NCBI GenBank assembly: GCA_902538225.1
Contig: CACBEF010000009.1
Location: forward strand, 1-37,173
Source of the DNA: an uncultured Prochlorococcus sp.
GTDB lineage: Bacteria > Cyanobacteriota > Cyanobacteriia > PCC-6307 > Cyanobiaceae
Reading direction: 5' to 3'
DNA length: 37,173 nt
Position 1 is the stretch's first letter. Each line of letters opens with the position of its first letter. A program made the position numbers and the translations under genes. The notes under the pieces were generated by a model, which worked only from the letters and a program-made list of their open reading frames with translations, had not been told where the DNA came from and did not search any database. Of this stretch, positions 9,633 to 18,673 are shown one piece after another.

Positions 9633-10802
9633 ATGACTGAACAGAAGGGGGTATTTAAAAATCTTTATAAAAACTTGATGAACCCTATACTAAAAAATGA
9701 TTCTGGAATAGATGCAGAATATTTAACTAATTTATCTCTTAGTCTTCTATCATTTAGTTCAAGAAAATATAATTGGCCTTTAGTTTCATCAATCCTAAAA
9801 AATCTAAATGAAGAATTTTCTGTAATTGATAAAAGGTTAAGTCAGAAGATATGTGGAATAAATTTTTGTAATCCAATTGGTTTAGCTGCGGGTTTTGACA
9901 AAAATGGAAATGCTGCAAATATATGGAAAGATTTTGGTTTTGGATTTGCAGAACTTGGCACAGTAACTAAATTTGCTCAAAATGGTAATCCAAAACCAAG
10001 GTTATTTAGATTAGGTGAAGAAGAAGCAGCATTGAATAGGATGGGTTTCAATAATAATGGTGCAGAAAATCTAGTTAAAAATTTTCTTGAGCAGGGTATT
10101 GAGTTCAAAAAAAACAGGGAGAATATTTGTTTAGGGATAAATTTCGGCAAGTCTAAAATCACAAGCTTATCACAAGCAAAAGATGACTATTTAACTTCTC
10201 TAAAATTATTAATTCCATATTGTGATTACGCAGCAATAAACGTAAGTTCTCCAAATACTGAAGGACTAAGAAAGTTGCAAGATCCAATACTTTTAAAAGA
10301 ACTTCTTAGAGAAATTAAAAACTTACCTAATTGTCCACCATTATTTGTAAAAATTGCGCCAGATTTAAGGCTTAAAGATATTGAAGATATTTGCCAGTTA
10401 ATAATCGAGGAAAATATCGATGGGATAATTGCTACTAACACCAGCATAGATAGATTAGGTCTTGAAAATAGGAAGATCAGGCAAACAGGATTATTACTTT
10501 CTGAAGAAAATGGAGGATTAAGTGGAAAGCCTCTTCAAAAAAAAGCAAATCAAATAATAAAACATATTCATAATATTGATAAAAAGATTATTTTAATTGG
10601 CGTTGGTGGAATCGATAGTCCTGAGTCGGCTTGGGAAAGAATTTGTTCTGGAGCATCATTAATTCAACTTTATACGGGATGGATATACAAGGGGCCACAA
10701 TTAGTACCCAATATACTTGAAGGGATTTTGAATCAACTAAATATCCATCAATTATCCAATATTAAAGAGGCCATTGGATCAGATTTAAAATGGGTTAAAT
10801 AA
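9633..10802 (+). CDS. pyrD: Dihydroorotate dehydrogenase (quinone), class 2
   Basis: 389 residues. It oxidises dihydroorotate to orotate in pyrimidine synthesis and passes electrons through FMN to membrane quinone. The barrel shows NPIGLAAGFDKNG near the FMN/substrate site, NVSSPNTEGLRKLQ with the class-2 catalytic Ser, KIAPDL, ATNTSIDR and the phosphate-binding GVGGIDSPESAWERICSGAS. The N-terminal extension of about 80 residues before the barrel, with helical amphipathic stretches, is the membrane/quinone-docking element that marks class 2. It is closely spaced after rnhA and followed after 17 bases by the CobD-like gene. Confidence 0.96.
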   Translation: MTEQKGVFKNLYKNLMNPILKNDSGIDAEYLTNLSLSLLSFSSRKYNWPLVSSILKNLNEEFSVIDKRLSQKICGINFCNPIGLAAGFDKNGNAANIWKDFGFGFAELGTVTKFAQNGNPKPRLFRLGEEEAALNRMGFNNNGAENLVKNFLEQGIEFKKNRENICLGINFGKSKITSLSQAKDDYLTSLKLLIPYCDYAAINVSSPNTEGLRKLQDPILLKELLREIKNLPNCPPLFVKIAPDLRLKDIEDICQLIIEENIDGIIATNTSIDRLGLENRKIRQTGLLLSEENGGLSGKPLQKKANQIIKHIHNIDKKIILIGVGGIDSPESAWERICSGASLIQLYTGWIYKGPQLVPNILEGILNQLNIHQLSNIKEAIGSDLKWVK

Positions 10803-10819
10803 AAATTAGAAAATGAATA

Positions 10820-11944
10820 ATGAACAAATCCGAAACTAATAATTACTCAACATTAGCCATGCAAATATCAAACTTAAAGCATGGAGGAAATGTATATGCA
10901 AATGCAAAAAAATTAAATTTATTACCCTCTGAAATCATTGACGCAAGTGCCTCGTTAGTACCCTTTGATCCACCTCAAATACTAATAGATTCATTAAATG
11001 CCGGAATTAAGAATCTTGGATTTAGATATTACCCAGAGAGAAACTTGAGTGATCTGAAAGAAATAATCGGTAAATTTCATGGGATAAATCCAGACAATAT
11101 ATTGCCTGGAAATGGAGCTTCTGAACTAATAACCTGGGCAGGTTATGAAGCATCCAAATTTGGAATAAGTTGTATTCCTTCTCCATCATTTGTGGATTAT
11201 GAAAGATCTTTAAATTGTTGGAATAGCAATTTTATACATTGTGAATTACCAAAAAACTGGAATGATATTTTTCCTCAATCATTTCCGATTCATCCAAAAG
11301 GTGATGTTATTTGGATAACAAATCCACATAACCCTACCGGCCAATTATGGGAAAAGAATTCATTGGAGGAACTTGTTAAAAAATATAAATTAGTTATCTG
11401 TGATGAAGCTTTCTTATCGATAACACCCAATGGAGACAAAGAATCTTTAATACCATTAACCCAAAGATTTGATAATTTATTAGTCTTGAGAAGTTTGACC
11501 AAAATCTTCAATATTCCTGGTCTTAGATTAGGTTACGTTATTGGCTCATCGAAAAAACTTAGACAATGGGAAATAAATAGAGATCCTTGGCCTTTAAATT
11601 CATTTGCTATTAAAGCAGGAATTGATCTACTAAGTAATAAGAAATTCTATGAACAGTGGACAAAACAGATTCACAGCTGGATAAATATTGAAAAAAAGAG
11701 AGTATTTGAAAAATTATCAAAAATAGAGAACCTTAAAATTCATAACTCTTCAACCAACTTTTTTTTAATAGAAAGTAAAACATCATTGTCGCCAAATATA
11801 AAATACTTAGAAAAAAAGGGAATATTGCTTAGAGAATGCACTTCATTTAGATTTCTTGACGAAAAGTGGGCAAGAATAAGTTTGCAGGACAGGAAAAATA
11901 ACACTCTTTTATGTAAAGAAATTCAGAATTCCTTTAAAAAATAA
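10820..11944 (+). CDS. CobD/CobC-like PLP-dependent aminotransferase-fold enzyme
   Basis: 374 residues of a fold-type I PLP enzyme of the histidinol-phosphate aminotransferase family. The N-terminal HGGN (21-24) is the hallmark of threonine-phosphate decarboxylases (CobD, also called CobC), which make the aminopropanol-phosphate arm of cobalamin. The core shows LPGNGASELI, NPHNPTGQLW, the Asp of VICDEAFLSI, and Lys228 in SLTKIFNIPGLRLGY as the PLP Schiff-base residue. A genuine hisC is present at 25685, so a second HisC role is less likely. Picocyanobacteria make a B12-type cobamide, which fits, but no other cob gene lies nearby. Its 3' end overlaps the opposing murG by 22 bases. Confidence 0.75.
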   Translation: MNKSETNNYSTLAMQISNLKHGGNVYANAKKLNLLPSEIIDASASLVPFDPPQILIDSLNAGIKNLGFRYYPERNLSDLKEIIGKFHGINPDNILPGNGASELITWAGYEASKFGISCIPSPSFVDYERSLNCWNSNFIHCELPKNWNDIFPQSFPIHPKGDVIWITNPHNPTGQLWEKNSLEELVKKYKLVICDEAFLSITPNGDKESLIPLTQRFDNLLVLRSLTKIFNIPGLRLGYVIGSSKKLRQWEINRDPWPLNSFAIKAGIDLLSNKKFYEQWTKQIHSWINIEKKRVFEKLSKIENLKIHNSSTNFFLIESKTSLSPNIKYLEKKGILLRECTSFRFLDEKWARISLQDRKNNTLLCKEIQNSFKK

Positions 11945-13014
11945 TTAATAATTTTTTTAATCTCATTTTTAGATTTAATTTTATTATTCTTTTCCATGTT
12001 CTTCTTCATGATATCTAATATTTCATAATGATTTTTTCCCTTTTTTGATTTTATTTTAAAAATTCTTTCAAGAGTTTCTTCAAGAACTTCTTTAGAAATT
12101 TTATTCTGATTGATTAAAACTGAGCCTCCACTTTCAGAAAGAATCATTGCATTTTTCTCCTGATGATTATTTTTAGAATCTGGATATGGAATTAAAATTG
12201 AAGGTTTTTCAGCCTCTATTAGTTCATTGATTGTTCCTGCACCAGATCTCGATATTACAAGATCACAGTTTTGAATTAAAGCTGCTATTTCATTAGTAAA
12301 TTTCTTTTGAATATAATTTTTGGAGTTTTTTACATGAAAAGATTGTTGATTAGATTCGCCAATGATATGAACTATCCGAAACTGTTTTTTTATTAAAAAT
12401 TCTAGAGATTTATAAAGAATTTGATTTATAGCTTTTGCTCCTTGACTACCTCCCATAACAATCAAAAGAGGTCCATTTCCTTTTGGAACCCATTCTGGCA
12501 AAAAATTAAATTTATAGAATTGCTCTCTTAAAGGTGTTCCAGTGAAAATAGTTTTACAATTTTTTAAATAAGAATTTGTTTTCTTAAATCCTAAAAGAAC
12601 ATAGTTACATAAAAAACCAAAATATTTCGTGACCATTCCTGGAATTACATTTGATTCATGAATAATGATAGGTATCCTGAGAAGTTTTGAAGCAACAATA
12701 GTAGGTGCTGATATATAACCGCCAGTCGTAAAAACTAAGTTAATTTTTTTTTCTTTTAAGATCCTAATGATTTGGAAAGTTGACATTAAAATTTCTATAT
12801 ATTGATAAAACAAAAAAATATTTTTTCTTGGTGTCTTTATATTCAAAGTCTTCAAATTATATTTTTTGGGAATAAAATTTGCATCAAATCTTTGACGAAT
12901 ACCCAACCAATGAATATTCCATTCATCTTCCACTTCTTTAGAAACTGCTAAGGCTGGGAATATATGCCCCCCTGTCCCACTAGCTGCGACTAATAAATTA
13001 TTTTTTTTAGACAT
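11923..13014 (-). CDS. murG: MurG, UDP-GlcNAc:lipid I N-acetylglucosaminyltransferase
   Basis: 363 residues of a GT-B glycosyltransferase. It adds GlcNAc to undecaprenyl-PP-MurNAc-pentapeptide (lipid I) to make lipid II on the inner face of the cytoplasmic membrane. The N-terminal acceptor domain has the glycine loop ASGTGGHIFPALAVSKE (His17) and the TTGGYISAP and HESNVIPGMV motifs. The C-terminal nucleotide-sugar domain has LIVMGGSQGAKAINQ, ISRSGAGTINELIEAEKPSI and PYPDSKNNHQEKNA. The ATG at 13014 puts the glycine loop at the usual distance from the start. The C-terminal residues overlap the 3' end of the CobD-like gene. Confidence 0.96.
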   Translation of the reverse strand: MSKKNNLLVAASGTGGHIFPALAVSKEVEDEWNIHWLGIRQRFDANFIPKKYNLKTLNIKTPRKNIFLFYQYIEILMSTFQIIRILKEKKINLVFTTGGYISAPTIVASKLLRIPIIIHESNVIPGMVTKYFGFLCNYVLLGFKKTNSYLKNCKTIFTGTPLREQFYKFNFLPEWVPKGNGPLLIVMGGSQGAKAINQILYKSLEFLIKKQFRIVHIIGESNQQSFHVKNSKNYIQKKFTNEIAALIQNCDLVISRSGAGTINELIEAEKPSILIPYPDSKNNHQEKNAMILSESGGSVLINQNKISKEVLEETLERIFKIKSKKGKNHYEILDIMKKNMEKNNKIKSKNEIKKIINYFLKEF

Positions 13015-13046
13015 AAAAACTTAAATTAGTAGAATAAAAATAACCA

Positions 13047-13781
13047 ATGATTAATATGTTTAATTTAAATTTGTTCAAAAATATAGGATTTCTTCTCTAC
13101 TTATTTGTTTATCTCATTATTCCCTATTCAGCAATAACGCAAACTTTAAAAGTTGATTTTATAAGAAATCTAGAAAATTCCTTAAATGCAAAAGATTTAG
13201 AATTCATTAGAAAAAATTTTAGAAATGAAGAAAGCCAAAATATACCAAAACAATTTTCAAAGATTATTAATGATTTCCCTAACAGCAAATGGAAGATCAA
13301 AAGATTGAAATCTAATATTCCAAATAAAGATATTTTGCGAATAAAAGTTTTTGGAAAAAAAATAGTTAATGGAGAAATATATATCCTAGAATCCAATTTT
13401 GATTATTTATTTTCAATCGTAAATGGGAAAATAGCTGAAGGGATTATCAAAAATTTATTCACAACTATAAGAAACGATAATAAAAATATAGATATTAGTT
13501 TTAAAATTCCTGATAGAGTTCTTACTGGTTCAAAATATGATATCGATATAATTCTGAATAAGCCTCTTGAAGAAGTGATTATTGCTGGAGCTATAAAAAC
13601 TCATCAAGTTAATTCATTTTTTGAACAAGAAATATTATTGGAGCCATTGGCGTCTGGAGGGATTTTTAAAATAACAAGAGCGCCTTCAAAACCAGGGATA
13701 CAAATTTGGTCGGGAATCATAGCTCACCCGGAGGGAATGATTACTTTCACAAAGAGCATTGATATTGTTGATGAGATATAG
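13047..13781 (+). CDS. Conserved-looking secreted protein of unknown function
   Basis: 244 residues, family not recognised. The N-terminus has a hydrophobic stretch (about 14-31, IGFLLYLFVYLIIPYSAI) consistent with a Sec signal peptide or membrane anchor. The next roughly 100 residues have mixed charge (LNAKDLEFIRKNF, DFPNSKWKIKRLK). The second half is beta-rich, with a repeated strand-turn pattern and a segment reading ITRAPSKPGIQIWSGIIAHPEG. It lies between the divergent murG and convergent pgk, with its stop one base from the end of pgk, so it is transcribed alone. The murG neighbour makes an envelope role tempting but is not evidence. Confidence 0.75.
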   Translation: MINMFNLNLFKNIGFLLYLFVYLIIPYSAITQTLKVDFIRNLENSLNAKDLEFIRKNFRNEESQNIPKQFSKIINDFPNSKWKIKRLKSNIPNKDILRIKVFGKKIVNGEIYILESNFDYLFSIVNGKIAEGIIKNLFTTIRNDNKNIDISFKIPDRVLTGSKYDIDIILNKPLEEVIIAGAIKTHQVNSFFEQEILLEPLASGGIFKITRAPSKPGIQIWSGIIAHPEGMITFTKSIDIVDEI

Positions 13782-13782
13782 C

Positions 13783-14991
13783 CTAAGCGTCGTTTAATGC
13801 AGCTACGCCTGGTAAGGTTTTACCTTCTAAAAGTTCCAAACTAGCGCCACCTCCAGTAGATATATGAGACATTTTCTCAGCTAATCCTGCTTTCTCTACT
13901 GCTGCGACTGAATCTCCACCACCGATTATTGTACAAACTTCAGAAAAAGCACTTAAGTCCGCAAGCGTCGTAGCTATTGAATTTGTACCGTCTGCAAATT
14001 TATCAAATTCAAAAACTCCCATTGGACCATTCCAAATAATTGTCTTACATTCTGCAAGAGCATTCTGAAAAACTTTAATGGAATCTGGACCAATATCGAG
14101 ACCCATCCAATTCCCACTAATTGAATCAATTTGAGATATTTTGCTATTGGCTTCCGGAGAAAATTCATCAGCTAAAACAACATCAGTGGGTAATAATAAT
14201 TCTACTCCTTTTGCTTTTGCTTTTGCTTCTAAATCTTTAGCAAGCTCGAGTTTATCTTCTTCTACAAGGCTCTTTCCAACATCTAAACCTCTAGCTTTAT
14301 AAAAAGTAAAAATCATACCTCCACCAATCATGATTTTGTCACACTTATCTAGTAAAGAATCAAGTACTCCTATTTTGCTACTAACCTTTGATCCTCCGAC
14401 AATTGCTGCCAGCGGACGCTTTGGGGAATCTATTGCTCCTTGTAAGTATTTCAATTCTTTTTCTAAAAGGAATCCAGCTACTGAGGGACTTAAATAATTA
14501 GTAACACCCTGAGTTGAAGCATGAGCTCTATGAGCAGCACCGAAAGCATCATTTACATACATATCTGCATGTGATGCTAATTTTTTAGCAAACTCCAGGT
14601 CGTTCTTTTCCTCTTCACAAAAAAACCGGACATTTTCAAGTAAAAGAACATCTCCATTAGATAAGCTATTTGATTGTGTAAATGCTTCATCACCAATACA
14701 ACTGTTTGTAAGAGCAACATTTTGCCCCAACAATTCACTTAATCTTGCTGCTACTGGAGTTAATCTCATTTTTTCATTTACCTGACCCTTTGGTCTACCA
14801 AAATGAGCAGCTAAAATAACTTTTGCAGAATGATTTATAAGATATTCAATAGTTGGGATCGCTGCACGAATACGAGTATCGTCGGTTATTAGACCATCTT
14901 CATTTAATGGAACATTAAAATCTACTCTTACAAGAACTTTTTTTCCTTCTAAATGTGTCTTATAAAGACTGGAAAGAGATAATTTTGTCAT
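13783..14991 (-). CDS. pgk: Phosphoglycerate kinase
   Basis: 402 residues, normal length. In this phototroph it chiefly makes 1,3-bisphosphoglycerate for the Calvin cycle, and the reverse in glycolysis. The N-domain substrate site has VRVDFNVPL (21-29), [11 protein letters not shown] and [10 protein letters not shown]. The hinge region includes [16 protein letters not shown]. The nucleotide domain has [32 protein letters not shown] and the C-terminal [13 protein letters not shown] (from 378). The start ATG at 14991 fits the family N-terminus. It is divergent from rbgA across 214 bases and ends one base from the opposing secreted protein gene. Confidence 0.98.
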   Translation of the reverse strand: MTKLSLSSLYKTHLEGKKVLVRVDFNVPLNEDGLITDDTRIRAAIPTIEYLINHSAKVILAAHFGRPKGQVNEKMRLTPVAARLSELLGQNVALTNSCIGDEAFTQSNSLSNGDVLLLENVRFFCEEEKNDLEFAKKLASHADMYVNDAFGAAHRAHASTQGVTNYLSPSVAGFLLEKELKYLQGAIDSPKRPLAAIVGGSKVSSKIGVLDSLLDKCDKIMIGGGMIFTFYKARGLDVGKSLVEEDKLELAKDLEAKAKAKGVELLLPTDVVLADEFSPEANSKISQIDSISGNWMGLDIGPDSIKVFQNALAECKTIIWNGPMGVFEFDKFADGTNSIATTLADLSAFSEVCTIIGGGDSVAAVEKAGLAEKMSHISTGGGASLELLEGKTLPGVAALNDA

Positions 14992-15124
14992 TAAACAAGC
15001 TTAATTTTAATCTTAAGACCCTAACGTTAATTTGGGCTTATTGGGTTAAAAAGTAGTTACCTTTACCTATGCCTTAATAAATTTTAAGAATTAACGATTA
15101 TAAAAATTTTTTAGTCATTAAATT

Positions 15125-15130
15125 TATACT
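15125..15130 (+). promoter_or_regulatory. -10-like box TATACT in the pgk/rbgA spacer
   Basis: TATACT lies about 75 bases upstream of the rbgA GTG start in the 214-base spacer 14992-15205. No good -35 hexamer is seen. The rest of the spacer is AT-rich, with no tRNA, strong hairpin or small ORF that I can support. Confidence 0.3.
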
Positions 15131-15205
15131 AAACTTTAGAAGTAAATACTTTTGAAACTTATAAAAAACTAATAAGGAATACAAAATTTTATTTGATTTA
15201 TTGAA

Positions 15206-16078
15206 GTGGACATACCCAAAATTCAATGGTACCCAGGCCATATCGCAAAAGCAGAAAAGAAATTATCTGAAGTTATCAATAAAGTAGATTTAGTTATAGA
15301 AGTTAGAGATGCACGAATTCCTTTGTCAACAGGACATCCACACCTAAATAAATGGATAAATAATAAAAAACATATTCTTGTTATTAATAGATCAGACATG
15401 ATCTCCCCTAATACAATCAATAGTTGGAATAAATGGTTTAATGCTAAAGATCAATATCCTCTTTGGTGTGATGCTAAAAGAGGAATAGGTATTAAAGAAA
15501 TTTGTAAGTCAGCCAAAGATTCTAGGTCGTCAATCGACGACAGAAGACTCTCTAGAGGAATGAAAATTAGGCCAATTAGAGCCCTGACACTTGGTTTTCC
15601 AAACGTAGGAAAGTCAGCATTAATTAATAGAATTGCAAAAAAAAGAGTTGTAGATAGCGCTAGGAAAGCAGGCGTGACGCGTAATTTAAGATGGATAAAA
15701 TTAGAAAGTGGTATAGATCTGCTAGATGCTCCAGGTGTTATACCTCCAAATTTAGAAGATCAAAAATCAGCACTTAATCTTGCACTGTGTGACGATATTG
15801 GTGAAGCTGCTTATGAAATAGAGAGTGTCGCAATTGGATTTATCAAAATTATATCCACTCTCAACAAAGATAAGAATGCGAATATCTCAGTTAAACAAAT
15901 ATCTAATAGATATGGAGTTGATATTGCCAAAGGCTTTAAGAGTCCTTCTGCTTGGATCGACGAAGCAGCTTCAAAACATACCTCAGGCGATAAAAGGAGA
16001 ATGTCTCATAAGTTATTGGAAGATTATAGAAATCAAATGCTGGGTAAAATTGCTTTAGAAGTCCCACTATGGAATTAA
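15206..16078 (+). CDS. rbgA: Circularly permuted ribosome-biogenesis GTPase, RbgA/YlqF family
   Basis: 290 residues with GTPase motifs in the permuted order typical of this family. G4-like NRSD (61-64) comes first, then G1 GFPNVGKS (130-137), the G2 Thr in the AGVTR segment, and G3 DAPG (174-177). The start IQWYPGHIAKAEKKL matches the family N-terminus. A C-terminal domain of about 80 residues follows. RbgA promotes late assembly of the 50S subunit. The start is GTG at 15206; no in-frame ATG precedes the conserved IQWYPGH. G4 reads NRSD rather than the common NKxD. The RluD-type gene begins 10 bases before its stop, so the two are probably translationally coupled. Confidence 0.94.
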   Translation: MDIPKIQWYPGHIAKAEKKLSEVINKVDLVIEVRDARIPLSTGHPHLNKWINNKKHILVINRSDMISPNTINSWNKWFNAKDQYPLWCDAKRGIGIKEICKSAKDSRSSIDDRRLSRGMKIRPIRALTLGFPNVGKSALINRIAKKRVVDSARKAGVTRNLRWIKLESGIDLLDAPGVIPPNLEDQKSALNLALCDDIGEAAYEIESVAIGFIKIISTLNKDKNANISVKQISNRYGVDIAKGFKSPSAWIDEAASKHTSGDKRRMSHKLLEDYRNQMLGKIALEVPLWN

Positions 16079-17028
16079 ATAATCAAAATTCTTTCGGCAT
16101 TGGAGAAGGTGAGCTTATAGAAATTATTTATGAGCTACCTCTTCCTATGAGGCTAGACAGATGGTTGGTAAGTAAAAGGCCAGAACAAAGTAGAGCAAGA
16201 ATTCAACATTTTATAAATTCAGGTTTAGTACTTGTAAACTATAAGACCGCGAAAGCAAAGACCCCATTAAAAAATGGCGACTACGTTCAAATATGGATGC
16301 CCCCTCCAGAACCTCTTATTTATTTGAAACCTGAAAAAATGGATTTAAATATCCTTTTTGAAGACGAGCACATCATAGTAATCAATAAACAATCAGGACT
16401 AATTGTTCATCCAGCCCCTGGACACAAATCTGGAACTTTAGTGAATGGATTACTTTTTCACTGTAAAGATCTACCTGGAATTAATGGGAAACTAAGACCT
16501 GGGATTGTTCACAGATTAGATAAAGATACCTCCGGATGTATGGTGGTTGCAAAAAGCCAAGAGGCATTAGTAAATCTCCAGAAACAAATTAAAGAAAAAA
16601 TAGCATCACGCGAATATATTGCAGTAATTCATGGAGCACCTAATTCTGAAGCAGGGCAAATAGTGGGACACATTGGCAGAGATAAATTAAATAGATTGAA
16701 ATATAAAGTAGTTGAAGAAACTGCAGGAAGGTATGCCTGTACCTATTGGAAATTAGAAGAAAGATTTGGCAATTACTCATTAATGAGTTTCAAACTAGAT
16801 ACGGGGCGAACGCATCAAATAAGAGTTCATTGCGCTCACATTAATCATCCAATTGTGGGTGATCCGTTATATGGAAGATGTAAAAAACTACCATGTAAAT
16901 TAGATGGCCAAGCTTTACACGCCATTAAGCTTGGACTTATACATCCAATAAATGGTAAAGAAATGATATTTGAATCAGAATTACCATTAGATTTTCAAAA
17001 ATTACTAAGTATTCTTAATGTTAAATAA
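16069..17028 (+). CDS. RluD-family 23S rRNA pseudouridine synthase
   Basis: 319 residues. An N-terminal S4 RNA-binding domain (about 20-80, MRLDRWLVSKRPEQSRARIQ) precedes the RsuA/RluA catalytic domain. The catalytic Asp151 lies in GIVHRLDKDTSGCMVVAK, and the later motif RTHQIRVHCAHINHPIVGDPLYG is intact. RluD-type enzymes convert uridines in helix 69 of 23S rRNA to pseudouridine. The exact target (RluD, RluC or other) cannot be read from sequence alone. Overlap with rbgA suggests an operon for large-subunit maturation. Its 3' end overlaps the opposing ABC gene by 8 bases. Confidence 0.93.
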   Translation: MELNNQNSFGIGEGELIEIIYELPLPMRLDRWLVSKRPEQSRARIQHFINSGLVLVNYKTAKAKTPLKNGDYVQIWMPPPEPLIYLKPEKMDLNILFEDEHIIVINKQSGLIVHPAPGHKSGTLVNGLLFHCKDLPGINGKLRPGIVHRLDKDTSGCMVVAKSQEALVNLQKQIKEKIASREYIAVIHGAPNSEAGQIVGHIGRDKLNRLKYKVVEETAGRYACTYWKLEERFGNYSLMSFKLDTGRTHQIRVHCAHINHPIVGDPLYGRCKKLPCKLDGQALHAIKLGLIHPINGKEMIFESELPLDFQKLLSILNVK

Positions 17029-18619
17029 GATTTAAAGAGGAATTGAGAAGCGATTTTGTATACGTGTTTTGAGTTTTAGTGAATATTGTAGAACTTTCTC
17101 CTTCATCAACTATCTTTCCTTGATGCATAACTAGCAACCTATCACAAAATCTTTTAGCAATGCCTAAATCATGAGTAATAAAGATAATCGTTAAATTCAT
17201 TTTTTCTTGCAAGACTCTAAGTAATTCAAGAATCTCTATTTTTACTGAAGCATCCAACATATTTACGCTCTCATCACAAATCAAAATTTTTGGTTTCAAC
17301 AATAGCGCTCTGGCTAATGAAATTCTTTGCAATTGACCACCAGATAATTGGCTAGGGTAAGAATTAAAAAAATCGTTATTTAAGGGGAGATTTAAATTTC
17401 TTAACATTAATTTTATTTCTTTTTCGATTTTTCTTTTATCTGAAATTTTTTGAATAAAAAATATATCTTCCAAAATATTTTTAATTCTCATTTTTGGATT
17501 CAAACTTGAAAAAGGATCTTGAAAAATAATTTGCACATTATTGTTCTTTTTAAAAGATTTATTTTTTTTCGATGCATGATTTTTATCATAAATTTTAATT
17601 TCACCACCTCTTACTTTAAGAAGTCCAATTAAAGCCCTACATAATGTACTTTTACCGCTCCCTGAAGAACCAACTATTCCAAGAGTCTCATTCTCAAATA
17701 ACTTGAAACTAACTTCATTTAAAGCCTTATTCCATTTATTAATGAATATTGAAGAATTTAATTTATACCAATGTCTTAGGTTATTTACCTCTAGAACGAC
17801 CTCATCTCGAGCATTATTTTTAGTATTTGGTTCTAATATTATTTTTGAAGCATTTATTAACTTTTTCCCGATATCTGATTTTGGTGATTGAAAAATATCT
17901 AATATATTACCTTTTTCAACAATCGATCCCTTTTCAATTATTGCAACTTTTTTACACCACTTTGCTGCAAGATTTATATCGTGACTAATTAAAATTAAAG
18001 TAGTATCAAATTCATTACATAGATGAATTATTTCTTGCATAATTTCAAAACTTGTTTTGGTATCTAAGCTAGTTGTAGGTTCATCAGCTATTAATAATTT
18101 AGGTTTCAAAGCAAGTGCCATTGCTATAGAAACTCTCTGTCTCATTCCACCGCTAAATTGATGTGGGAAAGAATCAAGTCTACTTTCTTCAATTCCTACT
18201 TTTTGAAAAACTTCTTTTACTAATTTTTTAATAAGTAAAGATGATTTAGTTTGATCATGCGTTTTAAATAATTCATATAAATGATCCCCAACTCTCATTA
18301 GCGGATTAAGTTTTTTTATAGAGTCTTGATAAATAAATCCAAAATTCTTTCTTCTAAATAATTGTGCGTCTTTGTTATTTATTTTCCTAGGATCTACACT
18401 AGAAATTGATAAATACCCTTTAGAAGTGGCCTTTTCAGGCAATATATTCACTAATGTTTTTGCAAACGTGGTCTTTCCACACCCAGAAGGTCCTATTATG
18501 GCCAAATGATCTCCTCTATCTATTTCCAAATTAAAATTTTTGATAATAGGTTGCTGTTTTAAACCATATTTAACAGTAAGATTTTTAACTACAATAATTT
18601 TTTCTTTATTTATTCCCAT
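17021..18619 (-). CDS. Double-ATPase ABC transporter protein, oligopeptide/dipeptide-type (DppD-DppF-like fusion)
   Basis: 532 residues with two complete ABC ATPase domains in one chain. Domain 1 has Walker A GPSGCGKT (43-50), signature FSGGMRQR, Walker B LLIADEPTTSLD and switch His in LISHD. Domain 2 has Walker A GSSGSGKS (about 316-323), signature LSGGQLQR, Walker B ILICDESVNMLD and ITHDLG. The pattern is that of peptide/nickel-type importers such as Opp/Dpp, where two ATPases are usually separate, and of YejF-type fusions. No permease or binding-protein gene lies nearby, so its partners must be elsewhere and the substrate is unknown. It is divergent from the rel gene (54 bases) and overlaps the RluD-type gene at its 3' end. 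Confidence 0.9.
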   Translation of the reverse strand: MGINKEKIIVVKNLTVKYGLKQQPIIKNFNLEIDRGDHLAIIGPSGCGKTTFAKTLVNILPEKATSKGYLSISSVDPRKINNKDAQLFRRKNFGFIYQDSIKKLNPLMRVGDHLYELFKTHDQTKSSLLIKKLVKEVFQKVGIEESRLDSFPHQFSGGMRQRVSIAMALALKPKLLIADEPTTSLDTKTSFEIMQEIIHLCNEFDTTLILISHDINLAAKWCKKVAIIEKGSIVEKGNILDIFQSPKSDIGKKLINASKIILEPNTKNNARDEVVLEVNNLRHWYKLNSSIFINKWNKALNEVSFKLFENETLGIVGSSGSGKSTLCRALIGLLKVRGGEIKIYDKNHASKKNKSFKKNNNVQIIFQDPFSSLNPKMRIKNILEDIFFIQKISDKRKIEKEIKLMLRNLNLPLNNDFFNSYPSQLSGGQLQRISLARALLLKPKILICDESVNMLDASVKIEILELLRVLQEKMNLTIIFITHDLGIAKRFCDRLLVMHQGKIVDEGESSTIFTKTQNTYTKSLLNSSLNLI

Positions 18620-18673
18620 GATTTATAGCAAATTTTTCTAGACCTAAATAAAATAAATCTAAAGCAAGATAAA

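Noticed and set aside
15825-16058. Second + strand frame inside rbgA (77 codons)
   Set aside because: It lies within the rbgA C-terminal coding region in another frame and has no family features.
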